Source: Stenotrophomonas ginsengisoli (GTDB taxonomy: Bacteria > Pseudomonadota > Gammaproteobacteria > Xanthomonadales > Xanthomonadaceae). From it: a DNA stretch of 64,000 nt. The position numbers and the translations under genes were made by a program. The stretch covers positions 1 through 64,000 of the forward strand of contig NZ_LDJM01000016.1 in the NCBI RefSeq assembly GCF_001431485.1, written 5' to 3'. The notes under the pieces were generated by a model. That model was given only the letters and a program-made list of their open reading frames with translations. It had not been told where the DNA came from and searched no databases. This document shows positions 53,622 through 61,976 of this stretch, one piece after another. Position 1 is the stretch's first letter, and every line of letters starts with the position of its first letter.

Positions 53622-55958
53622 ATGGCCATGCCCCACAACCCGCAAACCGCCTCCCGCCCTTCCCCACCGGCAGCGGACCACAGCCCACAGCACGCCCTGC
53701 TGCCGTTGCTGGAACTGGTGCCTGCGCTGCGTGTGGCCGCCGGGCTGCTGATTGCCGCCCTGGTGATCCTGGCCCTGTATGTGGGCCGCGAGCTGATCAT
53801 CCCGATCGCCTTGGCCGCCTTTCTCGGCTTCCTGCTCGATCCGGCCGTCTGTCGGCTCAAGCGCTGGGGGCTGCCGCGGGCCCCGGCGGTGGCCCTGGTC
53901 TCGGCCACCGCCCTGGCCTTGATCATCGCCGCCGGTGCCTACCTCACCGGTCAGCTGCGCCAGCTCAGTGCCGACCTCCCCGGCTACCAGGACACCATCA
54001 CCACCAAGGTGGTGGACCTGCGCCGGCAGCTGGGCGGGCCCAGTTCGTGGGATGGCGCGGTCAACACCTTCGGCTTGCTGCAGAAGCAGATCGACCAGAC
54101 GGTCAAGGATGACCCGCAGGTGCATCCGGTACGGGTGGTCTCCAGCTCCCCCGGCCCGGTCGCCGATGCCCTGCAATGGCTGCAACGCATCGGTGGCCCG
54201 GTGGCCACCGCCGGCATCGTGGCCCTGTTGGTGGTGTTGATCCTGCTGGACCGCGACAGCCTGCGTGACCGCGTGCTGCGCCTGATGGGGGGAGGCAACC
54301 TGCACCTGGCCACCGATGCCCTGCACGAGGCCACCACCCGCATCGGCCGTTACCTGCGCATGCAGCTGATCGTCAACGCCAGCTACGGCATCCCCATGGC
54401 GGTGGGGTTGTGGATGATCGGGGTACCCGGCGCCTTGTTGTGGGGCGCGCTGGCCACGGTGATGCGCTTCATTCCTTACCTGGGGCCGTTGATCTCGGCG
54501 GTGTTCCCGCTGGCCCTGGCCTTTGCGGTGGATCCGGGCTGGTCGATGGTGCTGTGGACGCTTGGCCTGATTGCCGCGCTGGAGCTGATCAGCAACAACG
54601 TGATCGAGCCCTGGCTGTATGGCAGTTCGACCGGTCTGTCGACCCTGTCCATCATCGTGGCCGCAACGTTCTGGACCACCCTGTGGGGGCCGATCGGGCT
54701 GATCCTGTCCACCCCGCTCACCGTCTGCCTGCTGGTGCTGGGTCGCTACGTCCCGGCCCTGCGCTTCATGCAGGCCCTGCTGGGCACCGAACCGGTCCTG
54801 GATGTGCCGCACCGGCTGTATCAGCGCCTGCTCGCCGGCAACAGCGAAGAAGCTGCCGACCTGGCCCTGGAACAGGTGCAGGAGCGCCTGGATGAAGAGG
54901 ACACCGCCGCCGAGGTGGCCTCGGCCCTGACCAGCTTCTATGACCAGGTGGGCTTGCCGGTACTGCGCCTGGCCAGCAGCCAGCACGCCGACCTGGCCAC
55001 CGCCAGCCACCGGCTGCGCCTGGCCAGCGGCATGACCACCGTACTGGAGGAGCTGCGCGAGGCCTGGCCGGCAGCCAATCCGACCAGCGCAGGACGCCGC
55101 GTGCACTGCATTGGCGCGCGCTGGGAGATCGATGCCTTTGCCGCCAGCATGGCGGCCCATGCCCTGCGCCACCACCGGTTCGATGCCCTGGCCCCGGCAG
55201 CCCCGCTGGGCGCCGGCCAGGCCGCCGTGGCCGCCCTGCCCCTGCGCGCCGGCGACATCGTGTGCCTGTCCGTGTTCCATCCCGATCCGGCCGCGCAACT
55301 GGACAAGCTGCGTGGCCGCCTGCAGCGGCTGCATCCGGGCTGTGTGCTGATTGCCCTGCCGTGGAATGCCCAGACCGGCACCACGCCAACCGATGCCTTG
55401 CTGCAGGCCACCGGCATCGGCCAGTTGCAGTTGCTGCTGCAGGCGCGCCTGGCCATCAGCGCCTCCCCTGTGGAGGAAGAACAGGCCGATGAAACCGCCC
55501 GCCTGGCCGCGCTGGCCGACGCCGGTGCCCTGGACCGGCGTCACTACCGGCTGTATGCCGATACCGCCCGCAAGGCCGCCAATGCCTTCGATACCCGCTA
55601 TGCCCAGGTCTCGTGGATCGATGCGGACACGGTATTTGCCCCTGGCGCCCTGCTGCCACTGGCCGCCCTGCCGGGGGGAATGGCCCGCGGCAACACGATC
55701 TGCACCCACCTGGTGGAGGAAGACGCGCCGCTGGTGATCGATGACCTGCTCAGCGACCCACGCATGATGGACATGGCCGTGGTGCAGCAGCACGGGCTGC
55801 GCTTCTATGCCGGGGTACCGCTACGCCACCTGGGGCAGGTGATCGGCAGCCTGTGCATCGTCGATGATGCCCCGCGTCACTTGAGCGAGGATGACCAGGC
55901 CCTGCTGCAGCGCATGGGCGATGCCCTGGTGCAGTCCATTACCACCGACAGGACATGA
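53622..55958 (+). CDS. AI-2E-type membrane protein fused to a cytoplasmic GAF domain
   Basis: 778 residues in three parts. Residues ~30-385 form an AI-2E/PerM permease domain with about eight helices (VVLILLDRDSLRDRVLRLMG; IEPWLYGSSTGLS). Residues ~390-625 are helical, then an alpha/beta segment (RRVHCIGARWEIDAFAAS; GDIVCLSVFHPDP) reminiscent of B12-binding-like folds. Residues ~630-775 are a GAF domain with NTICTHLV, LVIDDLLSDPR and FYAGVPLRHLGQVIGSLCIV. Many AI-2E proteins end near residue 370, so this one has a sensory tail. Ligand and transported species are unknown. It is divergent from the dipeptidase gene. Confidence 0.85.
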   Translation: MAMPHNPQTASRPSPPAADHSPQHALLPLLELVPALRVAAGLLIAALVILALYVGRELIIPIALAAFLGFLLDPAVCRLKRWGLPRAPAVALVSATALALIIAAGAYLTGQLRQLSADLPGYQDTITTKVVDLRRQLGGPSSWDGAVNTFGLLQKQIDQTVKDDPQVHPVRVVSSSPGPVADALQWLQRIGGPVATAGIVALLVVLILLDRDSLRDRVLRLMGGGNLHLATDALHEATTRIGRYLRMQLIVNASYGIPMAVGLWMIGVPGALLWGALATVMRFIPYLGPLISAVFPLALAFAVDPGWSMVLWTLGLIAALELISNNVIEPWLYGSSTGLSTLSIIVAATFWTTLWGPIGLILSTPLTVCLLVLGRYVPALRFMQALLGTEPVLDVPHRLYQRLLAGNSEEAADLALEQVQERLDEEDTAAEVASALTSFYDQVGLPVLRLASSQHADLATASHRLRLASGMTTVLEELREAWPAANPTSAGRRVHCIGARWEIDAFAASMAAHALRHHRFDALAPAAPLGAGQAAVAALPLRAGDIVCLSVFHPDPAAQLDKLRGRLQRLHPGCVLIALPWNAQTGTTPTDALLQATGIGQLQLLLQARLAISASPVEEEQADETARLAALADAGALDRRHYRLYADTARKAANAFDTRYAQVSWIDADTVFAPGALLPLAALPGGMARGNTICTHLVEEDAPLVIDDLLSDPRMMDMAVVQQHGLRFYAGVPLRHLGQVIGSLCIVDDAPRHLSEDDQALLQRMGDALVQSITTDRT

Positions 55959-55966
55959 ACCAACAA

Positions 55967-55991
55967 CGCCGGCCCTGTTGCAGGGCCGGCG
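55967..55991. terminator. Hairpin between converging permease-GAF and rlmI genes
   Basis: A perfect 11-bp stem (55967-55977 with 55981-55991) around loop TTG. On the - strand it is followed by TTGTTGGTT, so it best serves rlmI. Confidence 0.6.
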
Positions 55992-56007
55992 CGAAAAGCC
56001 GGGCGGG

Positions 56008-57177
56008 TCAGTCCACCACGCGGCAGAACACGGCCTTGAGGTAACGCGATTCCTGCACGTGGGCCATGAACGGGTGGTCGGCGCCGGCGCCGGCCACCTT
56101 CAGGATCTGGATGGTGCGGCCGGAGAAGTAGGCCGCACGGCGCAGCATGTCCAGGAACTGGTCCTCGGCCACCAGGCCGGTGCAGGAGAAGGTGGCAAAC
56201 AGGCCGCCCGGCTTGACCACGCCCAGGGCGAGCTTGTTCATGTCCAGGTACTTCTTCAGCGCACCGATGACCTGGTCGCGGTCGCGGGTCATCTTGGCCG
56301 GGTCCAGGATCACCACGTCGAACTGGTCGCCCCGGTTGGCCGCATCACGCAGCCACGGGAAGATGTCGGCCTGGACGAACTTCGGCTTGACGTTGTTGAG
56401 CTTGGCATTGCCCTTGGCGATCTGGATCACGTCCTGGTCAATGTCCACGCCCAGCACTTCAGAAGCACCACGGGCGGCGGCATACACGGCAAAACCACCG
56501 GTGTTGCAGCACAGGTCCAGCACGCTCTTGCCTTCCACCTGCTGGCTCAGCCACTCACGGTTTTCGCGCTGGTCGGCGAAGAAACCGGTCTTGTGCGCGC
56601 CAGCCGGGTCGGCACGGAACTTCACCCCGTACTCGGTGATCACCGCCGGTTCGGTGGTGGTGTTGCCGTGGAAATCGAAGCTTTCCTGCTTCTGCACATG
56701 TTCGTCGGCAAAGCTGTGGAAGCGGCAGCCCGGGAACTGGGCGCGCAGGGCCTCGTAGATCCACTCGCGGTGACGGAAGGCACCTGCAGAGAAGAACTCG
56801 ACCACGATCAGGTCATCGTAACGGTCCACCACCAGGCCGGAGATGCCATCACCTTCGCTGTGCACCACGCGCCAGGCATTGGAGATGCCGTCCAGCTTGA
56901 GCACGTCGCGGCGCAGCTGGACCGCCATGGCGATCTTGCGGTTGAACCACTCCTGGTCCACCTCGACGTCCTGCTGGGTTTCCAGGATGCGCAGGGCGAT
57001 ACGCGAATGGCCATTGTAGAAACCGCGGCCGATCCATTCGCCATCCACGCCGACCACATCGACGATGCTGCCCGGCTTGGGGCGCACGGTCGGCTTCTCG
57101 ACCAGTTTCTGGAAGATCCACGGGTGGCTGGAGCGCCACGCATTCTTGAGGCGTACGATGGGGTAGGCAGTATTCAT
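56008..57177 (-). CDS. rlmI: Class I SAM-dependent 23S rRNA methyltransferase (RlmI-type)
   Basis: 389 residues. An N-terminal PUA-like domain (LKNAWRSSHPWIFQ; PGSIVDVVGVDG) is followed by an RlmI/RlmK-like Rossmann methylase with DLCCNTGGFAVYAAARGA (SAM site), DPAKM in place of the common DPPKF, and the catalytic cysteine of ATFSCTGLV. E. coli RlmI makes m5C1962 in 23S rRNA; the same role is inferred here. It is divergent from terC, with promoter and riboswitch in the intervening 289 bp. Confidence 0.87.
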   Translation of the reverse strand: MNTAYPIVRLKNAWRSSHPWIFQKLVEKPTVRPKPGSIVDVVGVDGEWIGRGFYNGHSRIALRILETQQDVEVDQEWFNRKIAMAVQLRRDVLKLDGISNAWRVVHSEGDGISGLVVDRYDDLIVVEFFSAGAFRHREWIYEALRAQFPGCRFHSFADEHVQKQESFDFHGNTTTEPAVITEYGVKFRADPAGAHKTGFFADQRENREWLSQQVEGKSVLDLCCNTGGFAVYAAARGASEVLGVDIDQDVIQIAKGNAKLNNVKPKFVQADIFPWLRDAANRGDQFDVVILDPAKMTRDRDQVIGALKKYLDMNKLALGVVKPGGLFATFSCTGLVAEDQFLDMLRRAAYFSGRTIQILKVAGAGADHPFMAHVQESRYLKAVFCRVVD

Positions 57178-57234
57178 CTGCCTATTGTAGCGACGCGCAG
57201 GTCACGCCAGTGCACCGACAATCGGCTGCGTTCA

Positions 57235-57263
57235 TTGACCACACGCGGCTGCACGGGCAGAAT
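57235..57263 (+). promoter_or_regulatory. Sigma70-type promoter for the terC riboswitch transcript
   Basis: TTGACC (57235-57240) and CAGAAT (57258-57263) are separated by exactly 17 bp. Transcription would begin near 57270, just where the riboswitch aptamer starts, which strengthens both calls. Confidence 0.7.
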
Positions 57264-57271
57264 CGGCCCCC

Positions 57272-57385
57272 AGAAGGGGAGTAGCTCCCAGACGTTGTCG
57301 CCGTCAATTCGAGCTGGATGGCTCCGGTGCAACGGCAATCAGGCCCGGCCTGGTTGTGAGCGAGACCTTCGCCGCCCAGGCGAAG
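57272..57385 (+). ncRNA. yybP-ykoY-type manganese riboswitch upstream of terC
   Basis: The aptamer carries the two conserved loops of this class: GGGGAGTAGC (57276-57285) and GAGACCTTC (57362-57370). P1 pairs GAAGG (57273-57277) with CCTTC (57366-57370), and the internal GCCGTCAATTCG (57300-57311) matches the class closely. A competing hairpin, CTTCGCC (57367-57373) with GGCGAAG (57379-57385), shares the P1 3' strand and is a likely expression platform. No T-tract follows, so control of translation or of Rho access is more likely than intrinsic termination. Mn2+ binding stabilises P1 in known members and raises expression of Alx/TerC- and MntP-type exporters. Confidence 0.9.
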
Positions 57386-57466
57386 CTCTGTCCCGATCCC
57401 TTCCGATCCGTGTCCAGATCTGCCCTGTGTGGTTTGACCCTCACCTGCACATGACTGGAAATTCTC

Positions 57467-58429
57467 ATGGAAACAATCGGTAATCCGTGGCTCTGGGGCG
57501 GCTTCGCTGTCGTCGTCATCGCCGCCCTGCTCGCTGACCTGGTGCTGATGCGCCATGGCGGCCCGCACAAGGTCACCTTCAAGGAAGCCCTGTGGTGGTC
57601 CATCGGCTGGATCCTGCTCGCCTTGGCCTTCAATGCCGGCCTCTGGTACTACCTGAAGGAAACGGTGGACGTGGCCACCGCCAACACCTTGGGCCTGCAG
57701 TTCCTGACCGGCTACCTGATCGAAAAAGCCCTGGCGGTGGACAACATCTTTGTCTTCCTGCTGATCATGGGCTACTTCTCGGTGCCGGAAATCCAGCGCC
57801 AGAAGGTGCTGATCATCGGCATCATCGGTGCAATCTTCCTGCGCACGATCATGATTTTCGCCGGCGCCGCCCTGGTCAACCAGTTCCACTGGATCCTGTA
57901 CGTGTTCGGTGCTTTCCTGCTGTTCACCGGCTGGAAGATGTGGTCGGCCCACGGTGAGGAGCCGGACCTGAACGACAATCCGGCGCTGAAGCTGATGCGC
58001 AAGCACCTGAAGATCAGCAACGAGTACAACGGCAACAACCTGATGGTCGAGAAGAACGGTGTGAATTACTTCACCCCGATGTTCGTGGTCCTGGTGCTGA
58101 TCGCCGTCACCGACGTGATCTTCGCGGTGGACTCGATCCCGGCCATCTTCGCCATCACCACCGACCCGTTCATCGTGCTGACCTCCAACGTGTTCGCGGT
58201 GCTGGGCCTGCGTGCGATGTTCTTCATGCTGGCCGGCATGGCCGACCGTTTCCACCTGCTGCCGTACGGCCTGTCGATCATCCTGGGCTTCATCGGCATC
58301 AAGATGCTGCTGATCGACATCTACAAGATCCCGGTCCCGGTGTCGCTGGGTGTGGTGTTCTCGATCCTGGTCATCACCATGATCCTGAGCCTGAAGATCC
58401 CGCCGAAGGACGACTCGGCCAAGGGCTGA
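57467..58429 (+). CDS. TerC/Alx-family membrane protein, probable manganese exporter
   Basis: A 320-residue inner-membrane protein with about nine helices. The two acidic family motifs are AVDNIFVFLLIMGYFSVP and VTDVIFAVDSIPAIFAIT, whose aspartates line the ion path. Members such as E. coli Alx export Mn2+ and are induced by manganese or alkaline pH. The upstream manganese riboswitch supports the same role here. The start at 57467 lies 82 bp after the platform hairpin. A strong hairpin follows the stop. Confidence 0.93.
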   Translation: METIGNPWLWGGFAVVVIAALLADLVLMRHGGPHKVTFKEALWWSIGWILLALAFNAGLWYYLKETVDVATANTLGLQFLTGYLIEKALAVDNIFVFLLIMGYFSVPEIQRQKVLIIGIIGAIFLRTIMIFAGAALVNQFHWILYVFGAFLLFTGWKMWSAHGEEPDLNDNPALKLMRKHLKISNEYNGNNLMVEKNGVNYFTPMFVVLVLIAVTDVIFAVDSIPAIFAITTDPFIVLTSNVFAVLGLRAMFFMLAGMADRFHLLPYGLSIILGFIGIKMLLIDIYKIPVPVSLGVVFSILVITMILSLKIPPKDDSAKG

Positions 58430-58449
58430 TCCCCTTGTGATGTTCCCCG

Positions 58450-58476
58450 CAACGGGCCGGCCATGCCGGCCCGTTG
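58450..58476 (+). terminator. Terminator-like hairpin after terC
   Basis: A perfect 12-bp stem (58450-58461 with 58465-58476), loop CAT, followed by the weak tail TCGTTT. Confidence 0.65.
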
Positions 58477-58547
58477 TCGTTTGGGCACGACAGTGTTCCA
58501 GCCATGCTGCCCTTGCAACCGGCCCCGGCCGCCGCCATCGATGGAGC

Positions 58548-59339
58548 ATGGACAACCTCGATCCGGCCGCCCAGGCCCTGCATGACCGGCGCAAGCTGTG
58601 GCGCGCCTTCAATACCTCACTGGCCTTGGTGGCAGTGCTGGTGGCCTGCTTTGCCGCCCAGCAGCAGCTGGACTGGCGCGCCTTTGCGGTGGCCCCGCAG
58701 ACCCTGCCCGGCCTGCTCGGCATCCTCGGTGCCCCGCTGCTGCATGGCTCGCTCAAGCATTTGGCCGCCAACGCCAGCGCCCTGTTGATCCTGGGCACCC
58801 TGGCCGGCAGCGTGTACCCGAAGGCCAGCCTGCGCGCCCTGCCCCTGCTGTGGATCGGCGGTGGCATTGGTGCCTGGTTGCTGGGCAGCACCGGCAGCCA
58901 TCACCTGGGCGCCAGTGGCCTGACCCATGCCCTGATGTTCCTGCTGCTCACCCTGGGCCTGCTGCGGCGTGACCGCGCGGCCATCGCCACCGGCATGATC
59001 GCGGTGCTGTTCTATGGCTCGATGCTGCTCACGGTGCTGCCCGGCGAGCCGGGCATTTCCTGGCAATCCCACCTCGGGGGGGCCGTGGCCGGCATCATCG
59101 CCGGCCTGCTCCTGCGCAACACCGACCCGCGCCCGCCCCGCCAGCGCTACAGCTGGGAACTGGAGGAAGAAGCCGCACTGGCCGAACATGGGCTGGATGA
59201 AAGCCTGGAACAGCGTGCCGCGCAGGATGTGCCGGTGTTGTGGCAGCGGCCAGCCGCCCAGGCCTACGGCGTGGTGCTGCCGTTCCGGCGCCCGGGGGCC
59301 AGTCCGGACAGCCCGACCAGCGAAGATCCACCGCGTTGA
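58548..59339 (+). CDS. Rhomboid-family intramembrane serine protease
   Basis: A 263-residue protein with six helices. The catalytic dyad is intact: S123 in LGASGLTH and H175 in WQSHLGGAVAG, with the oxyanion H71 and N75 in HLAAN. An acidic cytoplasmic tail (~190-263) with YSWELEEEAALAEHG follows. It would cleave transmembrane substrates within the membrane; targets are unknown. ATG 58548 gives a start just before the first helix; in-frame codons upstream overlap the terC terminator region and are not supported. Confidence 0.88.
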   Translation: MDNLDPAAQALHDRRKLWRAFNTSLALVAVLVACFAAQQQLDWRAFAVAPQTLPGLLGILGAPLLHGSLKHLAANASALLILGTLAGSVYPKASLRALPLLWIGGGIGAWLLGSTGSHHLGASGLTHALMFLLLTLGLLRRDRAAIATGMIAVLFYGSMLLTVLPGEPGISWQSHLGGAVAGIIAGLLLRNTDPRPPRQRYSWELEEEAALAEHGLDESLEQRAAQDVPVLWQRPAAQAYGVVLPFRRPGASPDSPTSEDPPR

Positions 59340-59364
59340 CGCAAGGCCGTTGCCCGACTCGGCG

Positions 59365-60426
59365 TCAGTCGGGTTGGCCGGCCTGCAGGGCCCGCACGCC
59401 CAGCGCCGGGTCATCGGTCATCAGCCCGTCGATGCCGGTGGCCAGATAGGCCTGCATCTCGGCCACCGCCGCCGCTTCCTGACGCAGCCCCTCACCGCTG
59501 CGCGGCAGGCCTGCCGGCAGGTAGGGCTGCTCGGGACGGAAGGTCCACGGCACCACCTGCAGACCGACCCGGTGCGCGCGCTGGACCAGATCGCCAGGCG
59601 ATGACAGGCGGCCATCGGCCTGACGCGCAATCACATGCTCACGGTCCGGGCCCAGTACATCGGCATAGGTGGCCATCGCGGCCAGCCCCGCATCGTCAAG
59701 CAGGCCGGCCTGGTCCGGGCCCACCAGCTGCAACAGGGCGATGTTGCCGCCCTTGGGGACCTGCAGGCGCAAGCGACGCAGACTGTCAGCCTCGAAGGAC
59801 TGGATCACCAGCGGTGCCACGCGCGTATAGGAATCGGCGCCCAGCACCTCCAGCACCCGCTCTTCCAGAGGCAAGCCCAGGCCACGGAAATACGCCGGGT
59901 GCTTGAGCTCCGGGGCCAGGCCGATGCCGCGCCCGCTGCGCGCCGCCTGGCTCACCACCAGGGCAATCACTTCTTCCAGGCGGGCAATCCGGAACTGGCC
60001 ATCAAACGTGGTACCGCGCAGTTCGGGCAGGCGCTCACGGGCGCGCAGCTGTTGCAGCTCGGCCCAGCTGAAATCCTCGCTGAACCAGCCTTCCACCGGC
60101 TGCCCGTCGATCTGCTTGGTGGTGCGGCGGTCGCGGAACTGGCGGTGCTCGGCCACATCGGTGGTGCCGGACAGTTCGTTTTCGTGGCGTACCACCAGCA
60201 CCCCATCCTTGCTGGGCACCAGATCCAGCTCGATGTAATGGGCGCCATCGGCAATGGCCTGGGCATAGGCGGCCAGGGTGTGCTCGGGCAGCAGCGCACT
60301 GGCGCCGCGGTGGGCGTAGATCCGTGCATCGGGGACTACCTGGGCCATCAACGGTCCTCCACAGGACACCAATGCCGCCAACATCACACCACGTACCGCC
60401 TGTCGCACACACAACTTGCCAGCCAC
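59365..60426 (-). CDS. Periplasmic glycerophosphodiester phosphodiesterase
   Basis: About 353 residues of a GlpQ-type enzyme that releases glycerol 3-phosphate from deacylated phospholipids. The signal peptide ends near GGPLMAQ. Active-site residues are H39 and R40 (AHRGAS), E66 and D68 (IELDL) and H81 (VRHENE); LAPELKHP and the final DGLMTDDP are also typical. GTG 60426 is preferred because AGGGG lies 8 nt upstream; a TTG two codons earlier is too close to it. It converges on the rhomboid gene. Confidence 0.92.
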   Translation of the reverse strand: MAGKLCVRQAVRGVMLAALVSCGGPLMAQVVPDARIYAHRGASALLPEHTLAAYAQAIADGAHYIELDLVPSKDGVLVVRHENELSGTTDVAEHRQFRDRRTTKQIDGQPVEGWFSEDFSWAELQQLRARERLPELRGTTFDGQFRIARLEEVIALVVSQAARSGRGIGLAPELKHPAYFRGLGLPLEERVLEVLGADSYTRVAPLVIQSFEADSLRRLRLQVPKGGNIALLQLVGPDQAGLLDDAGLAAMATYADVLGPDREHVIARQADGRLSSPGDLVQRAHRVGLQVVPWTFRPEQPYLPAGLPRSGEGLRQEAAAVAEMQAYLATGIDGLMTDDPALGVRALQAGQPD

Positions 60427-60507
60427 GTCCAAATCCCCTGAAAGACACTGGGTGCAGTCTGCCCAAGCGATGTGACCGCTTCGGGAAACCCTGATGTGGT
60501 GCGCAGT

Positions 60508-61851
60508 TTACTTGCCGATGCAGAAACTGGAGAAGATTTTTCCCAGCAGGTCGTCGGCGGTCATCCGCCCGGTGATCTCACCCAGCGCGTCATGGGCCAG
60601 GCGCAGCTGTTCGGCGGCCAGCTCGAGCACGTCATGTTCCAACTCGGCGGCCGCCAGCTCCAGGTGTTCCTGGGCCAGGGCGATGGCCGCCACATGGCGC
60701 TCGCGCGCTGAAAACTCCCCGCTCATGGCCTCGCCACTGCCCTGCCCGGCCAGTGCCGACAGGCGGGCATGCAGGCTGTCCAGGCCCTGCCCGGTGCGGG
60801 CCGAGACCCAGACCTGGTCATCGGCAGCATCGTCCGGCCAGGCGGCCAGCAGATCGGCCTTGTTGTGGATCAACAAACGCTGCGGCACCCCGTCCAGCGC
60901 CTGTGCCACCGCCGCCAGGCCAGCCTGGGGATCGGTCGCATCCAGTACCACCAGGGCCAGATCGGCCTGGCGGGTTTCCGCCTCGGCCCGGCGCATGCCT
61001 TCGCGTTCGATCGCATCGCCGCCCTCGCGCAGGCCGGCGGTATCGACCAGGGTCAGCTCCAGGCCATCAATACGGATGGTCTCGCGCAGTACGTCGCGGG
61101 TGGTCCCGGCGATATCGGTGACGATGGCCCGCTCACTGCCGGCCAGGGCATTGAGCAGCGAGCTCTTGCCGGCATTGGGCGGGCCCAGCAGGACCACGTG
61201 CAGGCCATCGCGCAGCTTGCGCCCGCGTTCGGCCGCCTGGCGCAGCTGCTGCAGTTGCTCGCGCACGTTGGCCACACCACGGCGCACCTGGCTGCCGCCC
61301 AGGGTATCGAGCGGTTCGTCGGCAAAGTCGATGGCCGCTTCGACATGGATGCGCAGGTGCAGCAGCTGCTCGCCCGCCTCGTCGATGCGGCGCGAGAACA
61401 CCCCGTCCAACGAACGCCGGGCAGCCCGCGCCGCGCGCAGGTCACCGGCAGCGATCAGGTCGGCAATGGCCTCGGCCTGGACCAGGTCCAGTTTTCCGTT
61501 CAGGAAGGCGCGCTCGCTGAACTCCCCTGCCCGGGCCAGGCGCGCCCCCAGCGCACAGCACGCACTGCGCAGTGCAGCCAGCAGCACCGGGCTGCCATGG
61601 CCCTGCAGTTCCAGCACATCCTCACCGGTGAAACTGGCCGGGCCGGGGAAATACAGGGCAATGCCATCGTCGATGACCTCACCGCCGGCATCGCGGAAGC
61701 GCGCATAGCGCGCCTGCCGCGGTTGCAGCCCGGCGATGCCCAACCCGTGGGCAATGGCCAGGGCCTGCGGGCCGGACACCCGCACAATGCCCACCCCGCC
61801 CTGGGCCGGCGCGGTGGCAATGGCAACGATGGTCGTGGAAGCGCTCGACAT
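60508..61851 (-). CDS. mnmE: tRNA uridine-5-carboxymethylaminomethyl modification GTPase
   Basis: A 447-residue MnmE, the partner of MnmG in making cmnm5U34 in tRNA. It has an N-terminal folate-binding domain (1-115; [11 protein letters not shown]), a helical domain and an inserted G domain with GPPNAGKSS (223-231), [16 protein letters not shown] and NKAD. It ends in the catalytic CIGK (cysteine 444). Length matches E. coli MnmE. The ATG at 61851 is preceded by a perfect DnaA box (61855-61863), and no clear Shine-Dalgarno is visible. Confidence 0.97.
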   Translation of the reverse strand: MSSASTTIVAIATAPAQGGVGIVRVSGPQALAIAHGLGIAGLQPRQARYARFRDAGGEVIDDGIALYFPGPASFTGEDVLELQGHGSPVLLAALRSACCALGARLARAGEFSERAFLNGKLDLVQAEAIADLIAAGDLRAARAARRSLDGVFSRRIDEAGEQLLHLRIHVEAAIDFADEPLDTLGGSQVRRGVANVREQLQQLRQAAERGRKLRDGLHVVLLGPPNAGKSSLLNALAGSERAIVTDIAGTTRDVLRETIRIDGLELTLVDTAGLREGGDAIEREGMRRAEAETRQADLALVVLDATDPQAGLAAVAQALDGVPQRLLIHNKADLLAAWPDDAADDQVWVSARTGQGLDSLHARLSALAGQGSGEAMSGEFSARERHVAAIALAQEHLELAAAELEHDVLELAAEQLRLAHDALGEITGRMTADDLLGKIFSSFCIGK

Positions 61852-61854
61852 GTC

Positions 61855-61863
61855 TGTGGATAA
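61855..61863 (-). promoter_or_regulatory. Consensus DnaA box upstream of mnmE
   Basis: TTATCCACA on the - strand matches the strict DnaA consensus TTATNCACA and ends 3 nt before the mnmE ATG. The locus is near oriC, so either DnaA control of mnmE or an origin-proximal titration site is possible. Confidence 0.6.
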
Positions 61864-61937
61864 CCTGGTGGAGAAAACGGGGATGGTGGCGTGGCAGGCC
61901 AACTGCCCCAAGGGATTCGGGAATATTGTCGCAGTGG

Positions 61938-61967
61938 AAAAAACAAACCCGCCGGGTGGCGGGTTTG
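61938..61967 (-). terminator. Intrinsic terminator of yidC
   Basis: A 10-bp stem (61944-61953 with 61958-61967) is followed on the - strand by six T (61943-61938), 10 bp after the yidC stop. Confidence 0.93.
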
Positions 61968-61976
61968 TCTTGGCAC

